64,000 bases of DNA from Paguma larvata (GCA_030068075.1 CM057826.1:45600558-45664557); one strand, 5' to 3'. Positions 10,498-22,740 are shown, counted from the stretch's first letter. A program made the numbers and translations. The notes: a model not told the origin generated them from the letters alone.

Positions 10498-11504
10498 AAC
10501 TGGGCTGACAGTCTGCATACCAAGTCAAAACCAGTTGCAGGCTTTGGGACTTCCACACAGATGGCATCCTAAATGAATCTGTTTAACTACTTAAAAACCT
10601 GGAACCTTTTCTGGATATGTCCTTTTCATGTGCAAAAGATCGTAGACCAATAGAACTTACTCTTGATTCAGGTGCTTGTTTTAAAACAAATCCCAACAAG
10701 GGACAGAACTACTCTTTTGTGGTCCATATGCTGAAATATGGAGAGAGATCCCTTGAGTAATCAAAGAGGTCATTTTCTGCCATTTTTCTGTTGTTTTGGT
10801 TGATTCAAAATGCACAGGTTACTTTTTGTATGCTTCCTTCCTCCATGTGTCTTCACCTTGATTGGCTGCGGCGGGGGTGGGGGCAGGGGGTGCAGGTGCT
10901 CTCCCCCAGCTCTCACAGCTCTTTTGTCCTTGTTATTCTTTCTCTAAAAGGTTTTGGGAGTCCTCTTCATTTTCACTCTTGCAAATGGTGCTTCGTTTAC
11001 CGTAATTTTATGCAATGTAGGGTATAAAAGTTTACTGCTTTGTTCAGTTCAAAATTAAACCTCTCAATCAAAAGGAGAATGCAAATGAATTTCTGAGAAA
11101 TTTGAGGAGGATGGAAATGAGGAAAATAGATACATCCCTGAAGCAATGTCAGACTCTGAAACCAGTTCCAGATTTTCTTAAAACTGCTAGCTGGCCATGT
11201 GATAAAGTTTGGCATTTCTTGATGGTTTGATGTGGGTGTTACATCAACAGTAGATAACCCTACTCTTGACCAGTTCCTTCCCATCTCTCAGGTATTTTAG
11301 TTTTTGCTCAACATTGTATAGGCTGTACAATAATGGAGCACTCTGAATGTGACACTGTGTGTCTGGGTAATAAGCTGCAAAAGGGTTAGAAAAAATAGGT
11401 TGATAATGGCTCTAATTTGGGCATTTACTGGAGACACACTGTGATGTAAGTCCGGGGCTTCCGTACAAGATACACAGTGATTGTACAGAAGAACCAGTGA
11501 ATAA
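10498..11504. other. unique sequence with a G-rich patch
   Basis: Unique apart from GCGGGGGTGGGGGCAGGGGG at 10871-10890, which has three G5 runs. No exon or repeat is recognised. Confidence 0.4.
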
Positions 11505-11680
11505 AATAACTGCCATTTATTCAATGTTTACCATAAGCTCAACATTGGGATAAATGCTTTACCTGCAATGTATCTTTTAATACTTCTAAGACTCTGTAGG
11601 GACAGTATAATTAGTAACCTTACATTTGGGGAAAATACATTTTAGATGGGTAAAGTTGCTCAAGCCACATAGCTGTTTCT
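11505..11680 (-). mobile_element. MIR SINE, antisense
   Basis: CCATTTATTCAATGTTTACC, AAATGCTTTACCTGCAATGTATC, and GGTAAAGTTGCTCAAGCCACATAGCTG follow the reversed MIR consensus from its 3' end to its core. Confidence 0.75.
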
Positions 11681-12324
11681 TGGCCTGGGATCTCCTGAAA
11701 GCACTAGAAACAAAGTCTTGTGAGTCTTTGATTTCTTGGGAAACGATTCTGTGGAGCAAGAGTGGAATGACCAGGAATGAAGGAGAGAATTTGTATGTCG
11801 AATGTTACTGATTTGGACACTTGTAAAAGTCCATTGTTTGATCTTGTTGGAAGGGCATTATGAGGGACTTAAGAAAAAGCCTCTCAAAACCGTCCACCTT
11901 GGGGATGAAAATGAAACATTTTTCCATTAGCTGTTGTCACTGACTTCGCATAGTACACTGACTTCGTGTAATAGAGTTCTGAGGGCCAAGCAGCTTCTCA
12001 TTGGTGTTCCTCAACATGGTGCGTGAGAATGTCTGAGGCAGGTACTTAAAACAACTCTTGTGTCAAGAGCCCAAAGTAACATCCTGTTAGTTTGCACCAC
12101 TACAAAGCCGGCTGATGGCTGTTTGAAAGCGCGTCAGCCATGGTTGGAATAAAAGGTGGGTGAAGTGGCGGTTCACAGGAAGAACCTGGTCCAGCTGGTT
12201 CCAAAAGGAATCAAGTTTTGAATCTAAGCCAATCTGATTCCAAATTGTTCACTTCACCACTCTACATTATTATCTTTAAAAGCAGTATTGGACTCACTAG
12301 ATTTGCCCTTTGGGAATGTATTTT
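11681..12324. other. unique sequence, nothing recognised
   Basis: No repeat or exon recognised. A short direct repeat CTGACTTCG(C/T)(A/G)TA occurs at about 11940-11968. Confidence 0.4.
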
Positions 12325-12337
12325 AAAGATTTGATCA

Positions 12338-12552
12338 GGGGCACCTGAGTGGCTCAGTCGGTTAAGTGTCTGACTTCGGCTCAGGTCATGATCTCACAGT
12401 TGGTGAGCTCAGGCCCCGCATCAGGCTCTGTGCTGATGGCTCAGAGCCTGGAGTCTGCTGCGGATTCTGTGTCTCCCTCTCTCTCTGACCCTCCCCTGCT
12501 CATGCTCTGTCTGTCTCTCTTTGAAAAATAAACAAACATAAAATTAAAAAAA
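12338..12552 (+). mobile_element. Can-SINE (felid type), sense
   Basis: Complete and close to consensus. Target duplication ATTTGATCA at 12329-12337 and 12553-12561, extendable to 13 bp with one mismatch. Confidence 0.95.
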
Positions 12553-12769
12553 ATTTGATCATCTATCTTGACTGAAAAGTAGGTCTTGACTGAAATGTAG
12601 CCTAGGTGAAGTTCACCTTCAGTTCTCTCAATGCTGCCCTCAGGGCCCTAGTGCTGCTCTGCCATTTTAGCATCTATTCCCTCCAGTCCTGTTAAGTGAG
12701 ATGCATCCTGCATGTGACCTATCCCTTCCTGTAATCTATTACAGTCACAGTGTGATGGACCTGGAAAGA

Positions 12770-12920
12770 CCGTGGAGTCTGGAGTCCAACCCATGTTTGA
12801 AATAATGTACTTTAAGGAGTGTGACATTGGGCAAGTCATTTCTCCACTTCTTCGTTTCTATGTTTTTATTTTTTATTTTATTTTTTTGCCAGAGGGGAGC
12901 TGTAGTACCCACATAATAAG
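12770..12920 (+). mobile_element. MIR SINE, sense
   Basis: GTGGAGTCTGGAGTCCAACCC and GTGTGACATTGGGCAAGTCATTTCTCC match MIR. The core is interrupted by a T-rich stretch at about 12865-12890. Confidence 0.7.
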
Positions 12921-14039
12921 GTTAGGTATGAAAAGAAAAAGTATAATTGCCCTTCCCTCTTCAGTCCCTCCCTCCTTTGGTTATTTTTCTGGATCTTTAG
13001 TGATGGAAGCCAATTAAGCAGATTCCAATGCATGAATGGGTTCATGTATCTTCTTTCATAATAACCTGGCTTTAACAACCACCGTACTGAAAAGAGGTAG
13101 TAAGAATAAGTCACCACCTGGCAGTCTCCTCCCTGTCTTTGAAGACCCATCCCAGATGTCAACGCTCTGTGGAGCCCTCCAGATGGGTTACCTCAGAGCA
13201 CAATTATCTGCCCTCTTCCTTCTTTTCCCAGTAACTAACCTCTAAAACCGCAGTCCCATAATACTGGGGTGGAAGGAGGACAATGGAGCATCAAAATGTC
13301 CCTGCAGTTAGCAATCAGGCTCATATAAATCCCAGGCAATACTCAGTATATCCTTTCCTTCACCATCAAGATTTCTATTCCAAGTCAGAGTCCGGAACTG
13401 TAGAAATTCGAGAGTGACTTCTCCTGCCTCATCACTTATCCCCAAGTGCCATTTGCTATTACGAAAGCCTCATCTTTGACTGTGGGATCATCTAGTAATA
13501 ACTGCCCTGAGGGACTTCCTGTACTCCTTCATCAGAGGTTCTTCATTCCCCCTTCTTAGCAGGGTTATCAAATCTTTATTTGCCCGTGCCGCCGGCCATT
13601 CTCTACTTTCCGAGAACTTGTTTTTATGAAATCCCGTCTCCTTGTGTGTCTTACCACTACAGGGTAATGGTAAGGCATCCTCATTCAGGTCAGTTTCTCT
13701 TCTTTGACAGAGGATTGGCTGTGAGTGTTGGCAGTAAAGAAGAGGGTTTAAGTTCTGACATGATTTGTAAGGTTGCTGTGGTTTGGCCTCCGGGTAAAGC
13801 ATCTAAAAGACAACTCATCTTTAGAAGTTATAAAGATTAACTTTTCACTGTCAGTTTAAATATACCTTCTTACATTAAACATCTGGGTGTCTTTTTAAGC
13901 TTTGAGTTACTGCCTCACAGGGAAAAAAAAAACCTCCTTTGTTACCTTATTCTAGATAGTGCCTAACTCTAGGGAAGGTAGCAGAAGAGAACATTTCTGG
14001 CTTTGCCTCTCATGAAATACTTTGCTCTACTATAACTTG
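12921..14039. other. unique sequence, nothing recognised
   Basis: Non-coding. Opposed frames near 13036-13245 and 13488-13840 have no supporting splice or domain signals. Confidence 0.4.
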
Positions 14040-14390
14040 TCAATTATAGTTTACTTTTTTTTTTGAAAATTTTATCGAGATAACTAAATGCCCTTACAAT
14101 TGTACGAAATAACACAGGAAGATACCCAGTCCACTTGGCTGACTTGCATTCGCTAATAACATTTTTCAAAACTATAGTACAATTTTATAGCAAGGGTATT
14201 GACATAGATATAATCCACCAGTCTTACTCAGATTTCTGCATTTTGGTGTGTACTCATTTGTGTACATGTGTGCGCGCATGTGTGCACTAAGTTCAGGACA
14301 ATTTTATTACCTGTGTGGGTTCATGTACCACCTCCACAGGCAAGATGCTGAAAAGTTTCAGCCTCACTGTAGTCCCTCATGTTGCCCTTT

Positions 14391-14611
14391 GAAATTTGTT
14401 TTTTTAATGTTTATTCATTTTTGAGAGAGAGAGGAGAGAGAGAGTGTGTGAGCAGGGGAGGAGTAGAGAGAGAGGGAGACACAAAATCTGAAGCAGGCTC
14501 CAGGCTCCAACCTGTCAGCAGTGAGCCCTACGCGGGGCTTGAACCCACAAACTGCAAGACATGACCTGAGCTGATATCAGACGCTTAACTGACTGACCCA
14601 CCCAGGTGCCC
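14391..14611 (-). mobile_element. Can-SINE nested in LINE-1, antisense
   Basis: Full SINE inserted into antisense LINE-1 3' sequence. A 15-bp target duplication with one mismatch lies at 14376-14390 and 14612-14626 (CTCATGTTGC then CCTTT or TCTTT). Confidence 0.95.
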
Positions 14612-15735
14612 CTCATGTTGCTCTTTTTTAACCATAACCTCCTCTGCCCTCTGTGTCCTCCTGTACTTCTGAAAACTATTCACTTGTTCTCCTTTCTAAT
14701 TTTTTTTTAATTTCAAAAGTGTTTTATAAATTGAGTCATATGGTTTGTGACATTTGTGACTGACTCTAATTCAGCATCATTCCATATACATCCATCCAAG
14801 AATGGTACCACAGTTTGTGTGTGTACCACAATTTGTTGAACTATTCATCCCTTAGGCCATCTGGGCTGATTCTCATTTATACCCATTACGACTAAAGCCA
14901 CTGTGAATATTCATGTGTGAGTGTAGGTATGAGCAAATGTTTTGATTTCTCTAGAATACGCAAGGTATGTAAAGGGGATAAATGCCAAGGAGTGTAATTG
15001 CTGGGTCATGTGATAGTTGTTACATTGATTTAAAAAAAAATGCAAAGCCATTTTTCCAAAGTAGCTGTGCCAATTTAAAAATCCCATCAGCTAAAATTAA
15101 AAAAAAAAATCCCACCAGCAATGTATAGTGGTTTGGTTTCTCAGCATCTTTGCCAGCATTTGGTGTTGTCACTTATTTTTAAAATTTTAGCCATCTCATA
15201 CATGCCTAGAGTTACCTCATTGTGGTTTTTATTTGTATTTCTCTATAATGGCTAATGATGTTGAACATTTTTTAATGTGTTTATTTGCCATCTGTATACC
15301 TTTTCTAGTGAAATAGGTTTGTCTTTTGCCCATTTTCTAATTGTCTGGCACATGTGTTTTCTGTTTCTACATATTTAAGATACTAATATTTTGCTGGGTA
15401 CGTGGCTTGCAAATATTTTCTCTCCATCTGTAGCTTGTCTTTAAATCTTCTTTCAAATGGAACTTCACATATCCAAATCTGTTAGTTTTAGTAAGGTCCA
15501 GTATACCAATTTTTCCTTTCATGTTTTCTGTTTTTGGTATCAAGTTAAAGAACTATCTATCATCCTAGTCCTAGACTTCACAAAGATTTTTTCCCTAAAA
15601 TTTTTCCATATTTGTTTTACATGTCAGTCTGTAATCCATTTTGAGTTAATTTTTGTAAAAGGTTTGAGGTTTAGGTCAAGATTCATTTATTTGCTTGTGG
15701 ATGTCCTGTTGTTTCAGTAACCTTTGATGAAAAAG

Positions 15736-15755
15736 CTCTCTCTCTCTCTCTCTCT
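15736..15755. repeat. (CT)n microsatellite within LINE-1
   Basis: Ten uninterrupted CT units where LINE-1 normally has a short pyrimidine-rich stretch, so a local expansion. Confidence 0.85.
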
Positions 15756-16166
15756 TTTTCTAGTGAGCTGTACTTTGGTCAAAAATCAGGATATTTCAAT
15801 GAATTTTTTTTCTGGGTTCTCTGTGCTAATGATTGGTCTTTCTCCCCAGCAATACCACACGACCATGATTCATATAGTTGTATAGTAAACCTTAGTGTCA
15901 AGTAGACTAATTCCTTCTACTTTCACTTCCATAGTTTTTTTTTACATATTCAGGGGCCTGTGTATTTTCAATTAAATTTTAAAATAAGCTTTCCTGTGTC
16001 TACAAAAAAGAACTTGGAGTTCTACAGAGATTGCCTTAAACCTGTAGATGAATATGGGGAGAATTGACACCTTTACTATATAGAATATTCTGATTCATGA
16101 ATATGGTATTTTTAAACTTAAGACATCTTCAATTTCTTCAACATTTTGTAGGTTTTTTTTTTGTTT

Positions 16167-16210
16167 GGGGTGTGTGTGGGGGGGCGTGTGTGTGTGTGTA
16201 TGTGTGTATA
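16167..16210. repeat. G-rich (GT)n microsatellite within LINE-1
   Basis: GGGG, then TG units, G7, C and further TG units. It replaces ordinary antisense ORF2 sequence. Alternating purine-pyrimidine stretches of this kind can take the Z form; that is inference. Confidence 0.85.
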
Positions 16211-16527
16211 GATACTGATGAAATAGATGATGCCTAAGCGTTTTATTTTCTTTGGAGTGATTGTAGGTGATGGGTGTGTGTTCAGTTTCAACTACTTCAT
16301 GTTAATTGTCACTAAACAGGAATGTGATTGACTTTTCTGTGCAGATCTTAAAACCTATGCCCTTGCACCTACTACTTCTAGTATTTGTGGGGGAGGGTTG
16401 GGGAGATTCCTTGAGGTTTTCATCATTTTAACTCTTACTTTGCAATCTGTGCTTTATTTCTTTTGTCTTACTGAGGTGTCTGGAACCTCTAGTACTATGT
16501 TCATTAAGATTGGTAAGAGTGGATATC

Positions 16528-17515
16528 ATCAAAATTGAAAACTTCTGTGCTTTAAAAGACATCCTTTCAGGGAAAGAGAGAAGACAATATACAGAATGGA
16601 GAAAAAAAAATTGTAACTCCTGTCTGAAAAAGAACCTGTAACTAGAATATATAAAGAACTATAAAAACTCAATGATAAAAGTACTTTTAAATGGTCAAAT
16701 GATTTGGATAGAAGAGGAGAAGATGGCCAATAAGCACATGAGAACATGTTTATCATCAAGGAAATGTAAATGAAACCAGATTAAGATAATGCTTCATAAC
16801 CACTGGACTGGCAATAATTATTAAAAAAAAAAACAGAAATGACAAGTATTGGCAAAGACATAGAGAAATAGGAACTTTCATATGCTGCTAGTGAGAATTT
16901 GAAATGGTACAGTTGCTTTTGAAAGCACTCTGGCAATTTCTCAAATGGTTAAACATAGCTACCATATGATCCAGCAATTCTACTCCTCGGTATGTGTATA
17001 TCCAAGAGAATGAAAACCTAAAACGTGTCCTTATAAAAACGACGCAAGTGCTCATAGCAGCATTATTTATAATAGCCTAAAATTTTGATATAATTCGAAT
17101 ATTTATTAACTGATGAATAGATAAAAATGCAGTATATCAATACAATGGAAAATTAGTTGGCAATCAATAGAAATGAAGTACTGATATATGCTACAACATG
17201 GATAACTTTGGAAACGTTACCCTAGCGGAAAGAATTTAGTCACAGGAGGATACATTGCATAATTCCAGTTAGATGAAATTTCCAGAATATGAATATTTAT
17301 AGATAGAGATAGTGGATGCCTAGGGCTGAGGAAGAAAAGGATTTTGGGAGATGACAGCGAGGTGATCTGGTGTTTGTTTTGGAGTACTGAAAATATTTTA
17401 AAATTGTAATGGATATACAACTCTGAATATACTGATACCCGTTGAATTAGGTGGTTTAAGAGGATAAAGTTGATGGTATGTGAATTCTATCTGAAAAAAA
17501 CCTGTTAAATGCATA
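16528..17515 (+). mobile_element. LINE-1 3' part, sense (5' truncated)
   Basis: Begins ATCAAAATTGAAAACTTCTG and continues with AGAATATATAAAGAACT, GATGGCCAATAAGCACATGA, ACCATATGATCCAGCAATTC and GAAGTACTGATATATGCTAC, the ordered landmarks of the end of LINE-1 ORF2 and 3' UTR on the plus strand. It lies head-to-head with the antisense LINE-1 to its left and covers the same ORF2 region. They are therefore two insertions and not one twin-primed inversion. Confidence 0.85.
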
Positions 17516-17583
17516 GGAATTTTCAAAAATTAATGGGTGCAAAACTTAAACTTATGTTTTCGTGTTTTTTCTCTTTCCTACAG

Positions 17584-17791
17584 ATTTTTTAAATGTATTT
17601 ACTTTTTGAGAGACAGAGACAGAGCATGAACAGGGGAGGGGCAAGGAGAAAGGGAGACCCACATTCCAAAGCAGGCTCCAGGCTCCGAGCTGTCAACAGA
17701 GTCCAATGTGCGGCTTGAGCCCACGAATGTGAAATCATGACCTGAGCCAGAGTCAGACCCTCAACTGAGTGAGACACCCAGGTGTCTGTCC
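17584..17791 (-). mobile_element. Can-SINE, antisense
   Basis: Complete minus-strand body. The target duplication is CTTTCCTACAG at 17573-17583 and CTTTCCTGTAG at 17798-17808 (9 of 11). A few extra bases lie between head and right duplicate. Confidence 0.88.
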
Positions 17792-17808
17792 CTCTTGCTT
17801 TCCTGTAG

Positions 17809-20310
17809 TTTAATTGAACTTTTTCTTTTTTATTTCATCTTAATTTGTTTATAGTGGGTGAGAGTGCATCTTTTTTGTGTAGTTTTTGTAGTAGTCACTT
17901 TAGGTATTATAATAACCAGAAAAAAGTGGATTTATAACAGTCTACAGTTACCAGCACTTACCACTTTGAGGAGTGTAGAACTTCACTTCTATTTTGGTCT
18001 ATTTTCTATTTTTGGTCTCTTTAACTTTACCACTTTTATTAATTTTTTTAAATCTTTATTTTTGAGAGAGAGAGAGAAAGAGAGCAGAAGCAGGAGAGGG
18101 GCAGAGAGAGAAGGAGACAGAGAATCCAAAGCAACCTTGGTACGCTGTTAGTGCAAAGCCGGCCCAATGTGGGGCGCCAACCCAAGAACCATGAGATAGT
18201 GACCTGAGTCAAAGGTGAACACTCAATGGACTGAACCACCCAGGCACCCCACTTTATTACTCTTAAAAAGCATTATCTTGCGTATCAGATGGTACTCTAG
18301 TTTTTGTTGATGAAACTTAGACAAGGGATAGTTCACTCTATCTCATCTTTGTGTTCTTGTTCCTTCTTCTTGATACTTCCTGATACTCCAGGAGTTCTTA
18401 GCTGTTTCCCTTCTCTTTGAAGCTTTCTTTAGTCATTCTGTAAGGATATTTTTGCTAACAGCAAAATATTTCAGTTATTCTTCATTTTATAATGTTCTTA
18501 TTTTCCTTTTTTTGTCAGAGGATCATTGTGCCTGATACAGATTTCATGGTTAATAGTTCTTTTAGGATCTGAAAAAAAAAGTGCTACTTTCTTGGTCTTT
18601 TATGGTTTCAAGAGAAAAATCTGTTATTACTCCGCTTGGTATTTCTCTCTAGGCAATGTCGTATTTCTCTTTGGCCACTTGTGCAATTTTATCTTAGTTT
18701 ACACAAGTTTAATTATGATGTGTCTTGTTCTGAATTTCTCTGATTTTTGCCCTACTTAAGGTACACCTACTTCATAGATACGGCGTTTTGTGTCTCTCAA
18801 CAAATTTGAGAACTTTTGAGCCTTTCCCCGCCCTCCCCCAAATACTTCTTTTCCCTCCATTTCTAGGACTAGATAAAAATGTTGCTTCATTTCATTTTTC
18901 CTTAGATAGTGGGTCTCTGAGGCACCATTTTTTTTTCTATTCTTTTTATATTGTTAAGATAGGATAATTCTATTAATCTGTCCTCAAGTTTATGAATTCT
19001 ATCCTTTGTCATTTCCATTCAGCTATTGTCATGTCAATTCTGCTATCTAGGCAGAATTTTTTGTTTCTATTACCTTTTTTCTCAGTTATAGAATTTCTGT
19101 TGGTTCTGTTCTGTAATTTTTTTGAGATTTCCTATTACTTTGTTTCAAGAGTTTACAGTTGATAGTTGAAGCTTTTTTTATGACAACTCCTGTAAAATCC
19201 TTGTCACAGAACTCCACCTTTTGATTCATCTTGTTGTTAGCATCATTCGATGGTCTTTTTCTCATTCAAGTTGTGATTTTCTTGGTATGATAGTAATATT
19301 TCATTGTATCCTGGGCATTTTGTTGATTATGTCAGGGGATTCTAGGTCCTATTTAAATGACTAATTTAGTAGGCAGTTACCTTGGTTAGTTTAAACACAC
19401 AGGTCTTGGTTAAATTTTGTGGGCTGTAGTTCCAGTGACAGTTGAATTTCCAGAGCCTCTGTGGTAATACTTGGCTTTGCTTGGTTTGTCCACTGGAATT
19501 TCCACTTGTTCCAATTCTTACTGACTGCTGGGGCAGAAGGGATTTCTCCAAGGTTGGACCGCCTCACTACTCATTCTTGATCTTTCAGAGGAGCTGGGAG
19601 TTCATGGTATGCTGCTATTGGTACTTCTACCCAATGTCTGTAGGCAACTGAGGGGAGTTGGGTACACAGGAATAAAGCAGCTTCTCAGTATAGGCCTCTT
19701 TCAGTGATTGTTTTCCTTCTCTTAGTTCTGACCATGCATCCTGGTGTTTTTGGGTGGGGGAGAAGGTCATGGACCCATGAGGACTAAGGGGTTTCCTAGA
19801 CTATGCTCCTTGCTGTAGCTGAGTTTTTTTCTGCCAGCTCTGTGCCCTGCCTTGTTAGCTCTTGGTAGGAAGAGGATGTCTCAGGCCCATGTTTCCTTTG
19901 GCTGCTTTTTTTTTCTGGCTCGACTCCCAATGAACCCCTCTTGCTGTTTGCTTTGACTTCACCTTATATTGTCAGAAAACTCTCCTTTGGTTCCAGGGAA
20001 GAATGAGTTTACCCGGGGCTGCTTTCCACCCCCTCCACTTCTGTCCAGGTCAGAGGTTCTTGTGAATACCAGGTCTGGGTAGTCTTCCTTCTTTAGGATA
20101 ATTAGGAAACAAGACATCTGGCCACTGTGCTGTCCCTCTTACCCTGGGGTGCTGCTTTCCACCTTCTTATTGCCTATCCGCATTCTCCTTTGTTTTTCAC
20201 ATCAGGGTTTACAGTTCGTTTACAGGGTTTCAAAAGTTGTGCCTTGCTTGAATGGAGCATGGAGAAATAGAATGGTGCCATCTTGTCCTGAAGAGTGATG
20301 TGTACTGTAG
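17809..20310 (-). mobile_element. LINE-1 (old L1M type) 5' region, antisense
   Basis: TTAATTATGATGTGTCTTGTTCTG (18711), CAACAAATTTGAGAACTTTTGAG, GAATTTCTGTTGGTTCTGTTC and TCCTGGGCATTTTGTTGA follow the long 5' segment of old LINE-1s in reverse. The block ends GAATGGTGCCATCTTGTCC, like the very 5' end. The 5' end is thus at the right. Together with 14040-16520 it could be one antisense element that has lost ORF1 and the endonuclease part of ORF2, or two separate elements. A Can-SINE (18041-18250) interrupts it. Confidence 0.65.
18041..18250 (-). mobile_element. Can-SINE nested in LINE-1, antisense
   Basis: Complete SINE. Flanks CCACTTTTATTA (about 18030-18041) and CCACTTTATTA (about 18249-18259) look like the target duplication with a one-base length difference. 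Confidence 0.92.
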
Positions 20311-21189
20311 CTTTCTTGTTTGTTTACATGTCATTTTTTTTACATCTAAATACATCGCTCCATATCCTACAGGTAATTAGTATTAAAACTCCTCTTACCA
20401 ATCAAGTCTTTTGCTGGTACCTAACAGAGTCCTGACTTACAGTATATTCTCAGTAACAATTTTTGCAGATGAAATGAAAGGAACGCTTATTGTGGCAATA
20501 TCAGGTGTGGTGATGGTCAAATGGGGCCTATTGAACCTATCTATAATTTTAGCAGGTGAGCAACTGCCTTCGACTAGATAGACTATCTATGTTCTGTAGT
20601 GTGCAAAGCCTAAAACTCTTAGAAGGAACATAAACCTAGTCACTTCCCCAAGGAAAGTGAGTTGCCTCCTCTTCACTTTCCTAAAGTTTATGCAAAGATT
20701 TACGTTCAAATTCACACAAGTGGACTTGCAGAATCACCAGGTCTCCATCTTTTTCAGTCTCTTCATATCCTTCCTGTAGAAATTTCTGAAGAAATTAACC
20801 TTGACAAATATTTGTACCTTTCTGTGATGTTTGGAGCCATTCTGTGTGTCTTGTGAATCCTTAGTAATTTGAAATAGTAACATAACCTAATTAAGTTTCT
20901 CATTGGAAGTAATCTGCTATAACCTGAAAATCTGAGATCATCTGGAATTTCTGGGGCTGGAGATGAAAAGCCAAGGAGAAATGGAAACATTCAAAAAGAT
21001 ACAGCTTTGGAAACTAAGTACACAAAGTAAATACTATTTGACTATTTAAAAGAATAAAGTAGATTCCTCTGTACTGGAATGGTAAAATAGCCTTGATAAA
21101 GTGAGTAAAACAGAATTGCCGAAGTGCATCTAGAAAATGAACTTCATATTTGTTTACATACCTACTATGGCACGCACAGCTGGGGTAAC
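20311..21189. other. mostly unique; possible L2 end at 20400-20480
   Basis: CTGGTACCTAACAGAGTCCTGACTTACAG then TTCTCAGTAACAATTTTTGCAG at about 20410-20470 resembles the L2 3' end (CACAGTGCCTGGCAC, CAATAAATGTTTG). The rest is unassigned. Confidence 0.35.
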
Positions 21190-21658
21190 CTCTAATCATC
21201 CCATATTCTGTGTGTGATTGCTTCTCCTTAAGTATGGACTGCCCTAGTGACTTGCTTCTAACCATGATTTTGTCTAAGGTGATGAGATGTCATCACTATG
21301 ATTGAGAAACAAGAAATTGTAACTTGTGTCTTGCTAGCAGACTTTGTTGACTCTGTCTGTCCTTTTGATGGCTTGGGAAACTGCTGTATATAGAGGAAGT
21401 TCAATAGCCTGCAAGGGACTGAATTCTGCAAGCCACCACCTGAACTTGGAAGTGGATTCTACCCCTGTTGAATGTCAAATGAGACTCCCAACTCTAACCA
21501 ACATCTTCATTACAGTCTTATAAAAGATGCTGAAGCAGAGGACTCAGTTAGCTGTGCCCATATCCCCGACCACTAAATTTGTGAGGCTATAAATGGGTGT
21601 TGTTTTAAGCTAGTAAGTTCTCAGTAATTTTTTATGCAGCAATAGACAACTTATACAC
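21190..21658 (+). mobile_element. ancient LTR-like interspersed repeat (MaLR/MLT1-like?), sense
   Basis: The succession CTTCTCCTTAAGTATGGACTG, AGTGACTTGCTTCTAACC, TGAACTTGGAAGTGGATTC and TAAATGGGTGTTGTTTTAAGC, ending GCAGCAATAGACAACTTATAC, is a common mammalian dispersed repeat with an AATAAA-like site near its 3' end. I recognise the pattern but am not certain of the family name. No target duplication was resolved. Confidence 0.5.
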
Positions 21659-22543
21659 CTACCTATTTTTATAGTAGTATAATATAAAAGTTATTTTTAC
21701 TTTGTACTTATCTATGTGGTAAAGATTTTCACAAGCATATTTATATACTTCTCATAATTGTTCACATACATGTAATAGGCTGTATGTACATTTGGACTCT
21801 CCTGTGTCTAATCGGCATAGCCCCCTATCAGAGCAGAGTGGTTTCCAAATGATGCATGGATATAGTGCAAAATAATGGCAAAGAAGGAGAGGAAATACTC
21901 TGAAACAACTGTTCTTTTTCAGAGTTGTCTACGTGGAAGTGTTACTAGGTGAAGGAATGGTATAACTTGTCTACCAGTCTAGAGCCAAAGAAAACACTCA
22001 CTCTTTCTCAATGCATTCAAGAAGTGAACAAAGAATCGGATTGGCTTAAAACAGAAAAAAAAAAAAAAAAGAAAGAAACCAAAAACATGAAAGGGGATAT
22101 GGTTTTTATATTTTAGCAGAGGGTTTATCTCCTGGGAATGTCAAAACACTAATTATTATCAAGAAGGTGAGAAATCTGTCCAACGTTATCAGCAGATGTG
22201 TTACATGGATGTGTTTTTTAAATTTTCCCTAGCATACGATGGGCAACATGAAGCAATTTAATTTCTTATAGAAGTTTTTCCTTTTGTTACTAGAAAACCA
22301 AAAACTGATTATTATTCTGGTATCTAATTCTTCAGCATCTTCATTTGACCTCTTTACAATAGTGTTTTTTCTTTAACCTGCCTGTTAGATCAAAACCACA
22401 GCTTTTACAAAAGAGAAATTAGGAATTTGTGCATTTTCTAAGAGATATTAATTGAGCAACCTACAAAGGAGGGGGAATAAGGATGGGCTCTGTGGATAAT
22501 GAGATATTTTTTAATTTTGATTTTTAATTTTTTAGTGTTGACT
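21659..22543. other. unique sequence with poly-A run
   Basis: A run of 17 A followed by GAAAGAAA lies at about 22052-22076 without an identifiable retroelement body in front of it. Confidence 0.4.
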
Positions 22544-22738
22544 ATTTTTTTTTTTTGAGAGAGGGAGAGCGAGAGAGAGAGAGAATGAGTGGGGTAGGGG
22601 CAGAGAGCGAAGGAGACACAGAATCTGAAGCAGGCATCAGGCTCTGAGCTGGCAGCATGGGGCTCAAACTCCTGGCCCATGAGATCATGAGGTGAGCTGA
22701 AGCCTGATGCTTAACCAACTGAGCCACCCAGTCACCTC
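22544..22738 (-). mobile_element. Can-SINE, antisense
   Basis: Minus-strand head near GAGGTGACTGGGTGGCTCAG, body and GA-rich tail complete; no confident target duplication. Confidence 0.9.
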
Positions 22739-22740
22739 TA

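Larger units (their letters stand above)
14040..16520 (-). mobile_element. LINE-1 (old L1M type), antisense: 3' UTR through ORF2 reverse-transcriptase region
   Basis: On the plus strand the order is antisense 3' UTR and ORF2 end (GAATGGTACCACAGTTTG, GGGATAAATGCCAAGGAGTG, CAATTGCTGGGTCATGTG class motifs), then the C-terminal ORF2 region (CATTTTGAGTTAATTTTTGTA at 15640), then reverse-transcriptase-region sequence (CTAGTACTATGTTCATTAAG at 16490). All matches are reverse complements of LINE-1. It is heavily diverged and no frame stays open. A Can-SINE at 14391-14611 splits it; the join CATGTTGCCCTTT / TAACCATAACC restores LINE-1 continuity. It is separated from a further antisense LINE-1 block at 17809-20310 by a sense LINE-1 and a Can-SINE. 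Confidence 0.85.

Noticed and set aside
14640..17300. Twin-priming inversion of one LINE-1
   Set aside because: The antisense and sense parts contain the same ORF2 region, which a single inverted insertion could not give.
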